In this document: positions 51,616 through 59,057 of the stretch, piece by piece
Layout of the letters: each line of letters begins with the position of its first letter
Numbering within the stretch: position 1 is the stretch's first letter
Position numbers and translations under genes: made by a program
Notes under the pieces: generated by a model
What the model saw: the letters and a program-made list of their open reading frames with translations, nothing else
What the model was told of the DNA's origin: nothing
Databases searched by the model: none
NCBI GenBank assembly: GCA_949298635.1
Contig: CASFXG010000023.1
Location: forward strand, 20,225 to 84,224
Length of the DNA: 64,000 nt
Direction of reading: 5' to 3'
DNA from: an uncultured Coriobacteriaceae bacterium
GTDB lineage: Bacteria > Actinomycetota > Coriobacteriia > Coriobacteriales > Coriobacteriaceae

Positions 51616-52830
51616 ATGGGACGTTTTACCAACCCGCGTGACCTGTACTTCGGTGAGGGCGCTCGCCATGAGGTGAAGAACCTCAAGGGCTCCCGCGCCA
51701 TGATCGTCACCGGCGGCGGCTCCATGCGCCGTGGCGGCTTCCTGCAGGACGTCGAGGCGGACCTCAAGGAGGCCGGCTTCGAGGTCGAGATCTTCGAGGG
51801 CGTCGAGTCCGACCCGTCCGTCGAGACCGTCATGAAGGGCGCGAAGGCCATGGAGGACTTCCAGCCTGACTGGATCGTCGCCATCGGCGGCGGCAGCCCC
51901 ATCGACGCCGCCAAGGCCATGTGGCTGTTCTATGAGTATCCGGAGGAGACCTTCGAGCAGGCCATCGTGCCGTTCAGCTTCCCCGAGCTCCGCACCAAGG
52001 CCAAGTTCTGCGCCATCGCCTCGACCTCCGGCACCGCGACCGAGGTCACCGCGTTCTCCGTCATCACGGACTACGAGAAGGGCATCAAGTACCCGCTCGC
52101 CGACTTCAACATCACGCCCGATGTGGCCATCGTCGACCCTGAGCTCACCTACACCATGCCGCAGAAGCTCTGCGCGCACACCGGTATGGACGCGCTGACC
52201 CACGCCATCGAGGCCTATGTCTCCACCGCGGGCTCCATGTTCACCGACGCCAACGCGCTGCACGCCATCCGCGAGATCGTCGAGTGGCTGCCCAAGAGCT
52301 ACCAGGGCGACAAGGAGGCCCGTCAGCACATGCACGAGGCTCAGTGCATCGCCGGCATCGCCTTCTCCTCTGGCCTGCTCGGCATCGTGCACTCCATGGC
52401 GCACAAGACCGGTGCCGCCTTCACCGGCGACCACATCATCCATGGTTGCGCCAACGCCATGTACCTCGGCAAGGTCATCCAGTTCAACGCCAAGGACGCC
52501 CGTGCCAAGAGCCGCTACGCCTACATCGCCAAGGAGGTCCTGCACCTCGCCGGTGAGACCGAGGACGAGCTCGTTGCCGCCCTCGTGCAGGAGATCCGCG
52601 ACCTCAACGACAAGCTGGACATCCCGCAGGGCATCAAGAACTACGGCAAGGGCGGCGTGAAGGCCGACGAGTCGATCATCGACTACGCCGAGTTCGAGGA
52701 GAAGAAGTCCCGCATCGCCGTTGACGCCATCGGCGACGCCTGCACCGGCTCCAACCCGCGCACCCCGACCCCCGAGGAGATGGAGAAGCTCCTCGAGTGC
52801 GTCTACAACGACGTTGACGTGGACTTCTAA
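51616..52830 (+). CDS. Iron-containing alcohol dehydrogenase
   Basis: This 404-residue protein is a group III Fe-dependent alcohol dehydrogenase that interconverts aldehydes or ketones and alcohols with NAD(P)H, typically as a fermentation electron sink. It has the cofactor motif VAIGGGSPIDAAKAM near residue 97 and TSGTATEVTAFSVI. The metal ligands are in the LCAHTGMDALTHAIEAY and HSMAHKTGAAF...DHIIHGCANA regions. Codons are strongly biased to C-ending forms, as in highly expressed genes. The start is the ATG after TTGGAGG. Its last ten codons are repeated 46 bp downstream with synonymous differences. The exact substrate (butanol-, lactaldehyde- or ethanol-type) is undetermined. Confidence 0.93.
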   Translation: MGRFTNPRDLYFGEGARHEVKNLKGSRAMIVTGGGSMRRGGFLQDVEADLKEAGFEVEIFEGVESDPSVETVMKGAKAMEDFQPDWIVAIGGGSPIDAAKAMWLFYEYPEETFEQAIVPFSFPELRTKAKFCAIASTSGTATEVTAFSVITDYEKGIKYPLADFNITPDVAIVDPELTYTMPQKLCAHTGMDALTHAIEAYVSTAGSMFTDANALHAIREIVEWLPKSYQGDKEARQHMHEAQCIAGIAFSSGLLGIVHSMAHKTGAAFTGDHIIHGCANAMYLGKVIQFNAKDARAKSRYAYIAKEVLHLAGETEDELVAALVQEIRDLNDKLDIPQGIKNYGKGGVKADESIIDYAEFEEKKSRIAVDAIGDACTGSNPRTPTPEEMEKLLECVYNDVDVDF

Positions 52831-52876
52831 GCCGCGCGCTCGTAGCGTCTACAACGACGTGGACGTTGACTTCTAA
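52801..52876 (+). repeat. Duplicated 3' end of the alcohol dehydrogenase
   Basis: The 30 bp 52801-52830 encode VYNDVDVDF plus the TAA stop. Bases 52847-52876 encode the same peptide and stop with two synonymous third-position differences (GTT/GTG exchanged). The second copy is not attached to a reading frame of its own. Confidence 0.92.
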
Positions 52877-52897
52877 GTCACGCTGAGACGCGCAAGC

Positions 52898-52929
52898 GGC
52901 CGGGGCCCACGTGGGTCCCGGCCGTTTTT
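52898..52929 (+). terminator. Rho-independent terminator after the alcohol dehydrogenase
   Basis: GGCCGGGGCCC pairs with GGGTCCCGGCC (one G-T pair) around ACGT and is followed by GTTTTTG. Confidence 0.92.
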
Positions 52930-52966
52930 GTTTGGGTGGCAGGTCCTTCTCGCCAACGCCAGACGC

Positions 52967-53084
52967 GTCGAGTCCCCCTATTGCGCTGGCTGCTTCCTGC
53001 AGAAACACGCCGAGTCCCCCTCTGGAAACGCTTCCAAAGGGGGACTCGGCGCATCAATCGACAAGAACACGGGGACTCGGCGCA
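52967..53084. repeat. GAGTCCCC repeat cluster with a perfect hairpin
   Basis: CGCCGAGTCCCCC (53008-53020) pairs with GGGGGACTCGGCG (53039-53051), and TGGAA/TTCCA pairs inside. Further partial copies CGTCGAGTCCCCC and GGGGACTCGGCGCATT lie on either side. Confidence 0.85.
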
Positions 53085-53134
53085 TTCCCCTGGGAAACCC
53101 CAACGCGACAAAAGGATTTGGGCTATCGCGCTGG

Positions 53135-54667
53135 CTATGCGCGGCCCTTCTCGTCGTGCGCCGCGACTCCGCGGCGGGCGAGCTCGCAGTCAGAGACGCA
53201 GGGAACAAAGCCGTCGCGGTTGTGCTGGTACGCCTCGTGGCCCTTGGCGAGAAGAAGGACCACGCTCTTGCGGCCCTCCGCCAGCTCGAACGCGCGCTCG
53301 GCGGCCTTCTCGCGGTCGACGACGATCTCGTGCGGGAAGCCCTCGGGCAGGGCGCGCTCCATCTCGTGGCAGATGTCGAGGGGGTCCTCCGTCCAGGGGT
53401 CGTCGGAGGTCAGGACAACGTAGTCGGAGAAACGCGCGGCGATCTCGGGGAGGTCGCGGCGCCGCTCCTCTGCCTTGCCACCCACGGCGCCAAACACCGA
53501 GATGACCTGCGCCCCCTCGAAGGTGCTGGAGACCGCGGAGAGGAGCGCCTCAAAGGCGAGGCGGTTGTGTGCGTAGTCCACGATTGCGGTGAGCTGTCTG
53601 TCCTCGGAGCGATAGAACTCCATGCGACCCGGGACTCTCGTACGCGAGAGGCCCAGCGCGATGGCGTCCGGGCCAATTCCAAGAAGGTGCGCGCACAGCG
53701 CCGCGGCGAGCGCGTTGGAGACGCTGAAGGTCCCGGGGAAGGGCAGCGTCACCTCGCGCTGCCAGCCGTCCATGTGGAGGGTGAAGCTCACGCCCTCCTC
53801 CGAGGTGGAGATTGCGTCTGCCCAGGCGTCCGCCTCGGGGTGCTCGACGCCAAAGGTGAGGGTGCGGGGCGCCTCGCTCGCAGCGGCCAGGATGCGGTCG
53901 ACGTGGTCCGAGTCGAGGTTCACCACCGCGGTCTCGCACTGCGAGAAGATCTTGAGCTTGGAGGTGAAGTAGTCCTCAAAGTCCGCGTGCTCGACAGGGG
54001 AGATGTGGTCGAGGCCGATGTTGAGGAAGCAGCCGGCCACGAGCCCCACCCCGAGGGTGCGGTCGTACTTGAGCGCCTGGCTCGAGACCTCCATCACTAC
54101 GGCGGGGAGCTTGGAGTCGCGGGCGTTGGCGAGGTGATGCCAGAGGTCGGGGGACTCCGGCGTGGTGTTTCTCGACGCCTCGTCCGTCACGCCGTCAAAG
54201 GTCTCCACGGTGCCGATGATGCCGCAGGACCCCTTGCCCCTCTGGGCGTCAACGATCGAGCGGAGCATGTAGGCGGTCGTGGTCTTGCCCTTGGTGCCCG
54301 TTATCCCCACCACGGGGACGTCACGGTCCGGGTGCCCAAACGCCTCGGCCGCGACGAGCGCCATGGCGCGCCGCAGGTTTGTGGCAACGAGCGCCGGCAC
54401 CCCGGGGGCTGACGCAACGAGCTCGTCTGCGCGCGCCTCGTCGCAGAGAAAGGCGACGGCGCCGGCGTCGAGCGCGCTTTCGAGGTAGGCGGGCCTGAAG
54501 GTGGCTCCCTTGCAGACGAAGACGTGGCCCGGGCGGACGACGCGCGAGTCGCAGTCGGCGCCGGACACAGGGGTCGCGGCGAGCTCGGGGGTGAGATTGT
54601 GGGTGCCTGCGAGCAGGCCCTGCTCGTCAAGGAGCGCGGCCAGCGAGGCAAGAGTCGTAGTATCCAT
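53135..54667 (-). CDS. murE: UDP-N-acetylmuramoyl-dipeptide--diamino acid ligase (MurE)
   Basis: MurE adds the third, dibasic residue to the peptidoglycan stem peptide with ATP. The 510-residue protein has VVGITGTKGKTTTAYML (ATP site near residue 120), NTTPESPDLW, VMEVSSQALK with the region of the carbamylated Lys, and the C-terminal ligase domain. The specificity loop reads SDDPWTED (Asp422-Trp425). Enzymes that add meso-diaminopimelate carry DNPR here, so another diamino acid such as lysine or ornithine is likely. The ATG has only a weak TTGG upstream. It is divergent from tRNA-Val and not clustered with other mur genes. Confidence 0.93.
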   Translation of the reverse strand: MDTTTLASLAALLDEQGLLAGTHNLTPELAATPVSGADCDSRVVRPGHVFVCKGATFRPAYLESALDAGAVAFLCDEARADELVASAPGVPALVATNLRRAMALVAAEAFGHPDRDVPVVGITGTKGKTTTAYMLRSIVDAQRGKGSCGIIGTVETFDGVTDEASRNTTPESPDLWHHLANARDSKLPAVVMEVSSQALKYDRTLGVGLVAGCFLNIGLDHISPVEHADFEDYFTSKLKIFSQCETAVVNLDSDHVDRILAAASEAPRTLTFGVEHPEADAWADAISTSEEGVSFTLHMDGWQREVTLPFPGTFSVSNALAAALCAHLLGIGPDAIALGLSRTRVPGRMEFYRSEDRQLTAIVDYAHNRLAFEALLSAVSSTFEGAQVISVFGAVGGKAEERRRDLPEIAARFSDYVVLTSDDPWTEDPLDICHEMERALPEGFPHEIVVDREKAAERAFELAEGRKSVVLLLAKGHEAYQHNRDGFVPCVSDCELARRGVAAHDEKGRA

Positions 54668-54702
54668 GCCAACTAGTATAGGTCGGGCCGCGTCCGCGCG
54701 TA

Positions 54703-54711
54703 TGCTAGACT
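54703..54711 (+). promoter_or_regulatory. Extended -10 promoter of tRNA-Val
   Basis: TGC-TAGACT forms an extended -10 element ending 11 bp before the tRNA; no strong -35 is seen. Confidence 0.55.
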
Positions 54712-54721
54712 CTTGCTGTTC

Positions 54722-54797
54722 GGGCGATTGGCGCAGTGGCTAGCGCAGGTGCCTTACACGCACAAGGTCGGCGGTTCGAACCCGTCATCGCCCACCA
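54722..54797 (+). tRNA. tRNA-Val (anticodon UAC), CCA encoded
   Basis: Acceptor GGGCGAT pairs with ATCGCCC. The anticodon loop CTTACAC gives TAC, and the T-arm is GGCGG-TTCGAAC-CCGTC. CCA follows the discriminator A. The tRNA lies in the leader of rph, whose product matures tRNA 3' ends. Confidence 0.94.
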
Positions 54798-54807
54798 TGC
54801 CCGTCTC

Positions 54808-54838
54808 GGCCCCCGTCGCGTCCCGGCGGGGGCCTCTT
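54808..54838 (+). terminator. Terminator or attenuator between tRNA-Val and rph
   Basis: GGCCCCCG pairs with CGGGGGCC around an 11-nt loop and is followed by TCTTTG. The tail is weak, so readthrough into rph is likely. Confidence 0.65.
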
Positions 54839-54852
54839 TGCAGGGAGGTCTC

Positions 54853-55584
54853 ATGGCAGAGGAGCCGTCGCGCTCGTATGGGCGCGCCGAGGGAGAGATG
54901 CGCCCGGTAACGCTTACGCCTGGTGTCATGAAGAACGCAGACGGCTCGTGCCTTGCCGAGTTTGGCGACACGCGCGTGCTCTGCTCGGCGACCGTCGAGG
55001 AGGGGGTGCCCAACTGGCGCAAGGGTGCCCACGCTGGCTGGGTAACGGCGGAGTACGCCATGCTGCCCGCGTCCACCTCCAGGAGGACTCCCCGTGAGTA
55101 TCGCGGCCGCAAGGGCCGCTCCATGGAGATCGAGCGTCTCATTGGGCGCAGCCTGCGCGCCGTCACCCGCCTTGATCGGCTTGGCGAGATCACGATCACG
55201 CTTGACTGCGACGTGATCCAGGCGGACGGCGGCACGCGCACCGCCTCGGTCACCGGTGCGTGGGTGGCGCTGCACGGCGCGCTCATGAGCCTCGTCGAGC
55301 GCGGGCGCCTGCCGCGCCTGCCCCTTACGGGCCAGGTCGCCGCGGTGTCGGCAGGATACGTCGGCGGCATCGCCCTTCTCGACCTCGACTATCCCGAGGA
55401 CAGTCACGCAGAGGTCGATCTCAACCTCGTGGGAACCGACGACGGGCGCATCGTCGAGGTGCAGGGCACCGGCGAGCGTTCGACGCTTGACCGCGCCCAG
55501 CTCGACCGCCTGCTCGACCTCGGCCAGGAGGGCATCGCGCGTCTGGTGGAGCTGCAGTCGCAGGCAACGGGCTACCGCCTCTAG
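54853..55584 (+). CDS. rph: Ribonuclease PH
   Basis: RNase PH trims nucleotides from tRNA 3' ends by phosphorolysis. The 243-residue protein has the family length with CSATVEEGVPNW, GWVTAEYAMLPAST, REYRGRKGRSMEIERLIGRSLRA, the catalytic ITLDCDVIQADGGTRTASVTGAW and DYPEDSHAEVDLN. The ATG at 54853 follows GGGAGG. A longer reading would start inside the tRNA. It is followed after 27 bp by rdgB, a widely conserved pairing. Confidence 0.96.
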   Translation: MAEEPSRSYGRAEGEMRPVTLTPGVMKNADGSCLAEFGDTRVLCSATVEEGVPNWRKGAHAGWVTAEYAMLPASTSRRTPREYRGRKGRSMEIERLIGRSLRAVTRLDRLGEITITLDCDVIQADGGTRTASVTGAWVALHGALMSLVERGRLPRLPLTGQVAAVSAGYVGGIALLDLDYPEDSHAEVDLNLVGTDDGRIVEVQGTGERSTLDRAQLDRLLDLGQEGIARLVELQSQATGYRL

Positions 55585-55611
55585 GGGCGCCCAAAGGTCT
55601 AAGGAGGAAGC

Positions 55612-56235
55612 ATGTCACAGGTCGCAATCAGCGAGCTCGACCCTACGGCGACGGTCGTCGTTGCCACAGGAAACGCTCACAAGGTCGTGGAGATCGAGGC
55701 CATTCTCGCGCCGGTCATGCCGGGTGTGCGCTTTGTTGCCCTCGGGGAGCTGGGCGACTTCCCCGATCCGGTTGAGGACGGAGAGACCTTCTACGACAAT
55801 GCCCTCATCAAGGCGCGCGCCGCCCAGGCAGAGACGGGCCTGCTCATGGCGGTTGCGGACGACTCCGGTCTCTGCGTGGACGCCCTCGATGGCGCCCCGG
55901 GGATCTTCTCGGCACGCTGGGCGGGCGAGCACGGCAACGACGACGCCAACAACGAGAAGCTCATGGCGCAGATGGCAGACGTCCCTGACGGCGAGCGCAC
56001 TGCGCGCTTCCACTCGAGCGTGGTGCTGGTGCGCGGCGACGAGGTTCTGCGTGGCGACGGCGATTGCGAGGGTGTGGTGGGCCGCGTTCCCCGCGGTGAC
56101 CACGGCTTTGGCTATGACCCGCTGTTCCTGCCGGAGGAGACTCCGGGCAAAACCATGGCAGAGCTCACGTTGGACGAGAAGAACAAGATTTCGCATCGCT
56201 TCCACGCTCTCGAGGATCTTGCCGCCAAGCTGTAG
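55612..56235 (+). CDS. rdgB: Non-canonical purine NTP pyrophosphatase (RdgB/HAM1)
   Basis: This enzyme hydrolyses ITP, dITP and XTP to monophosphates and so keeps deaminated purines out of nucleic acids. The 207-residue protein begins its fold at VVATGNAHKVVEIEAIL. It then has DGETFYDNALIKARAA, the catalytic VADDSGLCVDALDGAPGIFSARWAGEHGNDDANN, GDHGFGYDPLFLPE and the C-terminal KNKISHRFHAL. All family motifs are intact. The start follows AAGGAGG. It is co-transcribed with rph. Confidence 0.96.
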   Translation: MSQVAISELDPTATVVVATGNAHKVVEIEAILAPVMPGVRFVALGELGDFPDPVEDGETFYDNALIKARAAQAETGLLMAVADDSGLCVDALDGAPGIFSARWAGEHGNDDANNEKLMAQMADVPDGERTARFHSSVVLVRGDEVLRGDGDCEGVVGRVPRGDHGFGYDPLFLPEETPGKTMAELTLDEKNKISHRFHALEDLAAKL

Positions 56236-56540
56236 GGGATTCTCGGTGCGCCCCGTTTGAGGCCTGCGACTTGGTTCTATTTCTTGTGACCAGAGGGCCG
56301 CGAGCGGTCTTTTTGAGCCGCTTGCCCATCGATGGGGTCGGCGATTCTCGGAATGCGTCATGATAGAGACGTCCGGGGCTGTTAGCCCTGGGCCGCCGTG
56401 GACGGGCAGGGGCCTCGACGCGGCGGGTCCTTCTCATAGCTTTTGGCGACCTCGCCCTGGTGGTCGCAGTCACATTGGCCGCGGCCGATGGGGCCGCTCG
56501 GTGGGCAGGGGAGTCCGCCGGTCTATGGAAGGGATATGTC
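56236..56540. other. Non-coding interval between rdgB and the second nagB
   Basis: This 305-bp stretch has no supported gene. It contains the 17-bp TGGGCCGCCGTGGACGG (56389-56405), found again at 60501-60517, and a truncated GGTCCTTCTC motif (56426-56435). No operator like that upstream of the EIIA-nagB unit was seen. Confidence 0.55.
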
Positions 56541-57275
56541 ATGAGAATCGTTCGCGCCAAGGATTACGAGGACATGAGCCGCAAGGCGGCCGCGATCATC
56601 GCCGCCCAGGTCACGCTTAAGCCCGACTGCGTGCTCGGTCTTGCCACCGGCTCCACGCCCATTGGCACCTACAAGAACCTCGTTGCTGCCTATGAGGCTG
56701 GCGACCTAGACTTCTCGCAGGTCAAGAGCTACAACCTCGACGAGTACCGCGGTCTGCCCGGCGATCACGAGCAGAGCTATCGCTACTTCATGAACGTGAA
56801 CCTCTTCGATCACGTGAACATCGACAAGGCCAACACGCACGTGCCCGACGGCCTCATGGAGGACTACGAGGCCGCCTGTGCCGAGTATGACGAGGCTGTC
56901 GCCGCCGCTGGCCACCAGGACCTCCAGCTCCTGGGCATTGGCAACAACGGCCATATCGGCTTCAACGAGCCCGGCGACTCCTTCGTCAAGGGTACCCACT
57001 GCGTTGACCTCACCGAGTCCACCATCCAGGCCAACAGCCGTCTCTTCGACAGCATCGATGACGTGCCGCGCCAGGCTTATACCATGGGCATCGGCACCAT
57101 CATGGGCGCCAAGATGATTCTCGTCATCGCCAACGGCGACGCCAAGGCCCAGGCCGTCCACGACATGTGCTTTGGCCCGGTCGTGCCGAGCTGCCCCGCC
57201 TCCATCCTGCAGCTCCACCCCAACGTGGTGGTTGTGGCCGACGAGGCCGCGCTCGCGCTCTGCCCGGCCGAGTAA
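56541..57275 (+). CDS. nagB: Glucosamine-6-phosphate deaminase, second copy
   Basis: This is a second NagB, 244 residues, converting glucosamine 6-phosphate to fructose 6-phosphate and ammonia. LATGSTPIGTY, NLDEYRGL, LLGIGNNGHIGFNEP and HCVDLTESTIQANSRLF are all present. By eye roughly three quarters of its residues agree with the copy at 9822-10553, including almost identical C-termini. The start is the ATG after GGAAGGG; earlier in-frame codons are not supported. It is monocistronic with its own terminator. It may be differently regulated, or this part of the sequence may have a different origin from the left part. Confidence 0.95.
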   Translation: MRIVRAKDYEDMSRKAAAIIAAQVTLKPDCVLGLATGSTPIGTYKNLVAAYEAGDLDFSQVKSYNLDEYRGLPGDHEQSYRYFMNVNLFDHVNIDKANTHVPDGLMEDYEAACAEYDEAVAAAGHQDLQLLGIGNNGHIGFNEPGDSFVKGTHCVDLTESTIQANSRLFDSIDDVPRQAYTMGIGTIMGAKMILVIANGDAKAQAVHDMCFGPVVPSCPASILQLHPNVVVVADEAALALCPAE

Positions 57276-57298
57276 ACCAGGTCCTTAGTCAAACTTGA

Positions 57299-57342
57299 GA
57301 CGGCGGGCGGGGGCAGAAAAGCCCTCGCCCGCCGTCCTTTTG
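57299..57342 (+). terminator. Rho-independent terminator after the second nagB
   Basis: GACGGCGGGCGGGGGC pairs with GCCCTCGCCCGCCGTC (one G-T pair) around AGAAAA and is followed by CTTTTGT. Confidence 0.88.
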
Positions 57343-57348
57343 TCTTGC

Positions 57349-57473
57349 TACTCGGGGCCCCCGGAAATTAAGGGAATTTGGTTTGCTGAAAGAATCTTGC
57401 CAACTGGGCTTTTTCTAGCAAAAGAGCGATTTTCAGCAAACCAAATTCCCTTATTTTTCGGAGGTGCCGAGTA
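57349..57473. repeat. AT-rich palindrome between convergent genes
   Basis: TAAGGGAATTTGGTTTGCTG and three more bases (57369-57391) pair perfectly with 57431-57453. The symmetry extends through CCGGAAA/TTTTTCGG to TACTCGG (57349-57355) and CCGAGTA (57467-57473). The loop is about 39 nt. It stands out as AT-rich in a GC-rich neighbourhood. Confidence 0.9.
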
Positions 57474-57493
57474 GACCCTCCGAAGCGCGCGCC

Positions 57494-58567
57494 TTACAGC
57501 ACCGTCAGTCCCTTGGGGTAGCGGTTGAGCACCTCGCAACCGTCCTCGGTGACGATCACCAGGTCCTCAATGCGCACGCCCATGTCCCCCGGCAGGTAGA
57601 TGCCCGGCTCGATGGAGAAGCACTGGCCAGGCCGCACCGGCTCATCGTGCGCAGAGCTCACATCGCCGGGCTCGTGGTCCACAAGACCAATCTGGTGGCC
57701 CAAGCGGTGCGTGAAGGCCGGTCCCCAGCCCGCGTTTTCGATGACGCTGCGGGCGGCGCGATCTATCTGGGCAAACGTTACGCCCGGACGCACGATTTCC
57801 TCGGCGGCCTCGTTGGCGCGGAGCACGGCGTCATAGACCGCGCGTTGGTGCTCGGTAGGCGTAGCCGTGAAGAAGGTGCGCGTCATGTCCGAGCAGTACC
57901 AGTCTTGCTTGCAGCCCACGTCAAAGAGGACCATGTCGCCCGGGACAAACGGCGTGTCGTCGGGCTCGTGGTGCGGGTCGGCAGCGTGGTCGCCAAAGCT
58001 CACGATGGGATCGAATGAGTGCCCCGACGCTCCCAGGCGCCGGTATTCGGCGAGTAGGCCGTCCGCGATTTGCCGCTCCGTCACACCCGGACGTACCTGG
58101 TCGACGAGCCACTCCATCGCGCGGTCGTTTGTCGCTGACGCAGCCCTCATGAGATCTTGCTCTCGGGCGTCCTTGATGGAGCGGGCGTCGTCAACGGCTC
58201 CCGACGCAAGCACAAAGCCCGTGGCCGCCCCGGCCTCCATGAGAGGGACGAGCCAGCGCGCTGCAAGGTCCTTGTCCACGCCGAGGGGCCGGTCACGCGC
58301 CGTTTCTGCGGCGACAAGCCTCACGGGATCATCCGTGTCGTCAAAGGTCACCACGCGCGCTCCGCAGCCAGAGGCATCAGGGAAGAGGCGGTTGGCAAAG
58401 AGCGTGGGCGTCTTGCCGGGCGTGATGAGCAGGGCGAGGAAGCGCTCGTACGGCTCGGTGTAGTATCCGCAGAGCCACCAAATGGAGAGCGGGTCGACGA
58501 TGAGCGCCTGCTCGAGGCCCTCCCTCGACAGGTTTGCCCTTACGCGGCCTAGACGGTCTAGGTTCAT
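57494..58567 (-). CDS. M24-family aminopeptidase (Xaa-Pro aminopeptidase-like)
   Basis: This 357-residue protein is a dinuclear-metal M24 peptidase that likely removes N-terminal residues ahead of proline. The N-terminal creatinase-like domain (about 1-120) includes the ALIVDPLSIWWLCGYYTEPYERF region. The catalytic domain carries all five ligands: VLFDVGC and SDMTRTFF (two Asp), THRLGHQIGLVDHE (His), IEPGIY and VRIEDL (two Glu). The start follows GGAGGGA. It converges with the second nagB. Whether it is a true Xaa-Pro enzyme or a dipeptidase cannot be settled from motifs alone. Confidence 0.92.
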   Translation of the reverse strand: MNLDRLGRVRANLSREGLEQALIVDPLSIWWLCGYYTEPYERFLALLITPGKTPTLFANRLFPDASGCGARVVTFDDTDDPVRLVAAETARDRPLGVDKDLAARWLVPLMEAGAATGFVLASGAVDDARSIKDAREQDLMRAASATNDRAMEWLVDQVRPGVTERQIADGLLAEYRRLGASGHSFDPIVSFGDHAADPHHEPDDTPFVPGDMVLFDVGCKQDWYCSDMTRTFFTATPTEHQRAVYDAVLRANEAAEEIVRPGVTFAQIDRAARSVIENAGWGPAFTHRLGHQIGLVDHEPGDVSSAHDEPVRPGQCFSIEPGIYLPGDMGVRIEDLVIVTEDGCEVLNRYPKGLTVL

Positions 58568-58670
58568 GGCTAATCCCTCCGCTTGTCCGATGCGCGCAGT
58601 TTAGCACCTTGTGAGAAAGAGGGCGCGAGCTGGCTTCGATGGTCTTATCGTGACAAGGGGTTGACCCTGA

Positions 58671-58699
58671 TTGCCGTGGCAGCGCGTGCGGCATAATAT
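58671..58699 (+). promoter_or_regulatory. Promoter of the Veg-like gene
   Basis: TTGCCG and TAATAT are separated by 17 bp, about 50 bp upstream of the start codon. Confidence 0.5.
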
Positions 58700-58750
58700 G
58701 AAGTTTGCTGCATTTTCGACATTTTGCCCACTGGGTGCCTGGAGGTTCAG

Positions 58751-59047
58751 ATGGAAAACGAGATCCCGCCCGTCAACCGCGTTGACGAGATTCGCGAGGA
58801 GCTGCACGGCCTCGAAGGCAAGCGCCTCAAGGTGAAGGCAAACATGGGCCGTTCGCGCATCGTCGAGCGCACCGGCACGCTCGTGCACGTCCACCCCTCC
58901 CTCTTCATCGTTGAGGTCGAGGAGCGCCGTGGGCGCACTGCGCGTCAGTCGTACCAGTACGTCGACGTCCTCACCGGGACGGTCGAGCTCTTTGACATTG
59001 AGACTGGCGAGCGACTCTTCGACTTCGTCGAGCCCGTCACCGAGTAG
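58751..59047 (+). CDS. Veg-like protein
   Basis: This 98-residue protein matches the Veg (DUF1021) family of low-GC Gram-positives, where Veg is abundant and stimulates biofilm formation through matrix gene control. Family features are IREELHGLEGKRLKVKANMGRSRIVERTGTL, then HPSLFIVEVEE, and the SYQYVDVLTGTVEL end. The ATG follows GGAGG. As in Bacillus it lies directly upstream of ispE, with 10 bp between stop and start, so the two are co-transcribed. Confidence 0.88.
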   Translation: MENEIPPVNRVDEIREELHGLEGKRLKVKANMGRSRIVERTGTLVHVHPSLFIVEVEERRGRTARQSYQYVDVLTGTVELFDIETGERLFDFVEPVTE

Positions 59048-59057
59048 GTCCGAGCGC

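Larger units (their letters stand above)
52831..53134. other. Non-coding interval between the alcohol dehydrogenase and murE
   Basis: This 304-bp stretch contains the duplicated gene end, a terminator, a GGTCCTTCTCGCC motif (52942-52954) and a cluster of GAGTCCCC repeats. No gene is supported. Confidence 0.6.

Noticed and set aside
57494..58567. Plus-strand frames opposite the M24 peptidase
   Set aside because: They are shadows; all five metal ligands are in the minus-strand protein.
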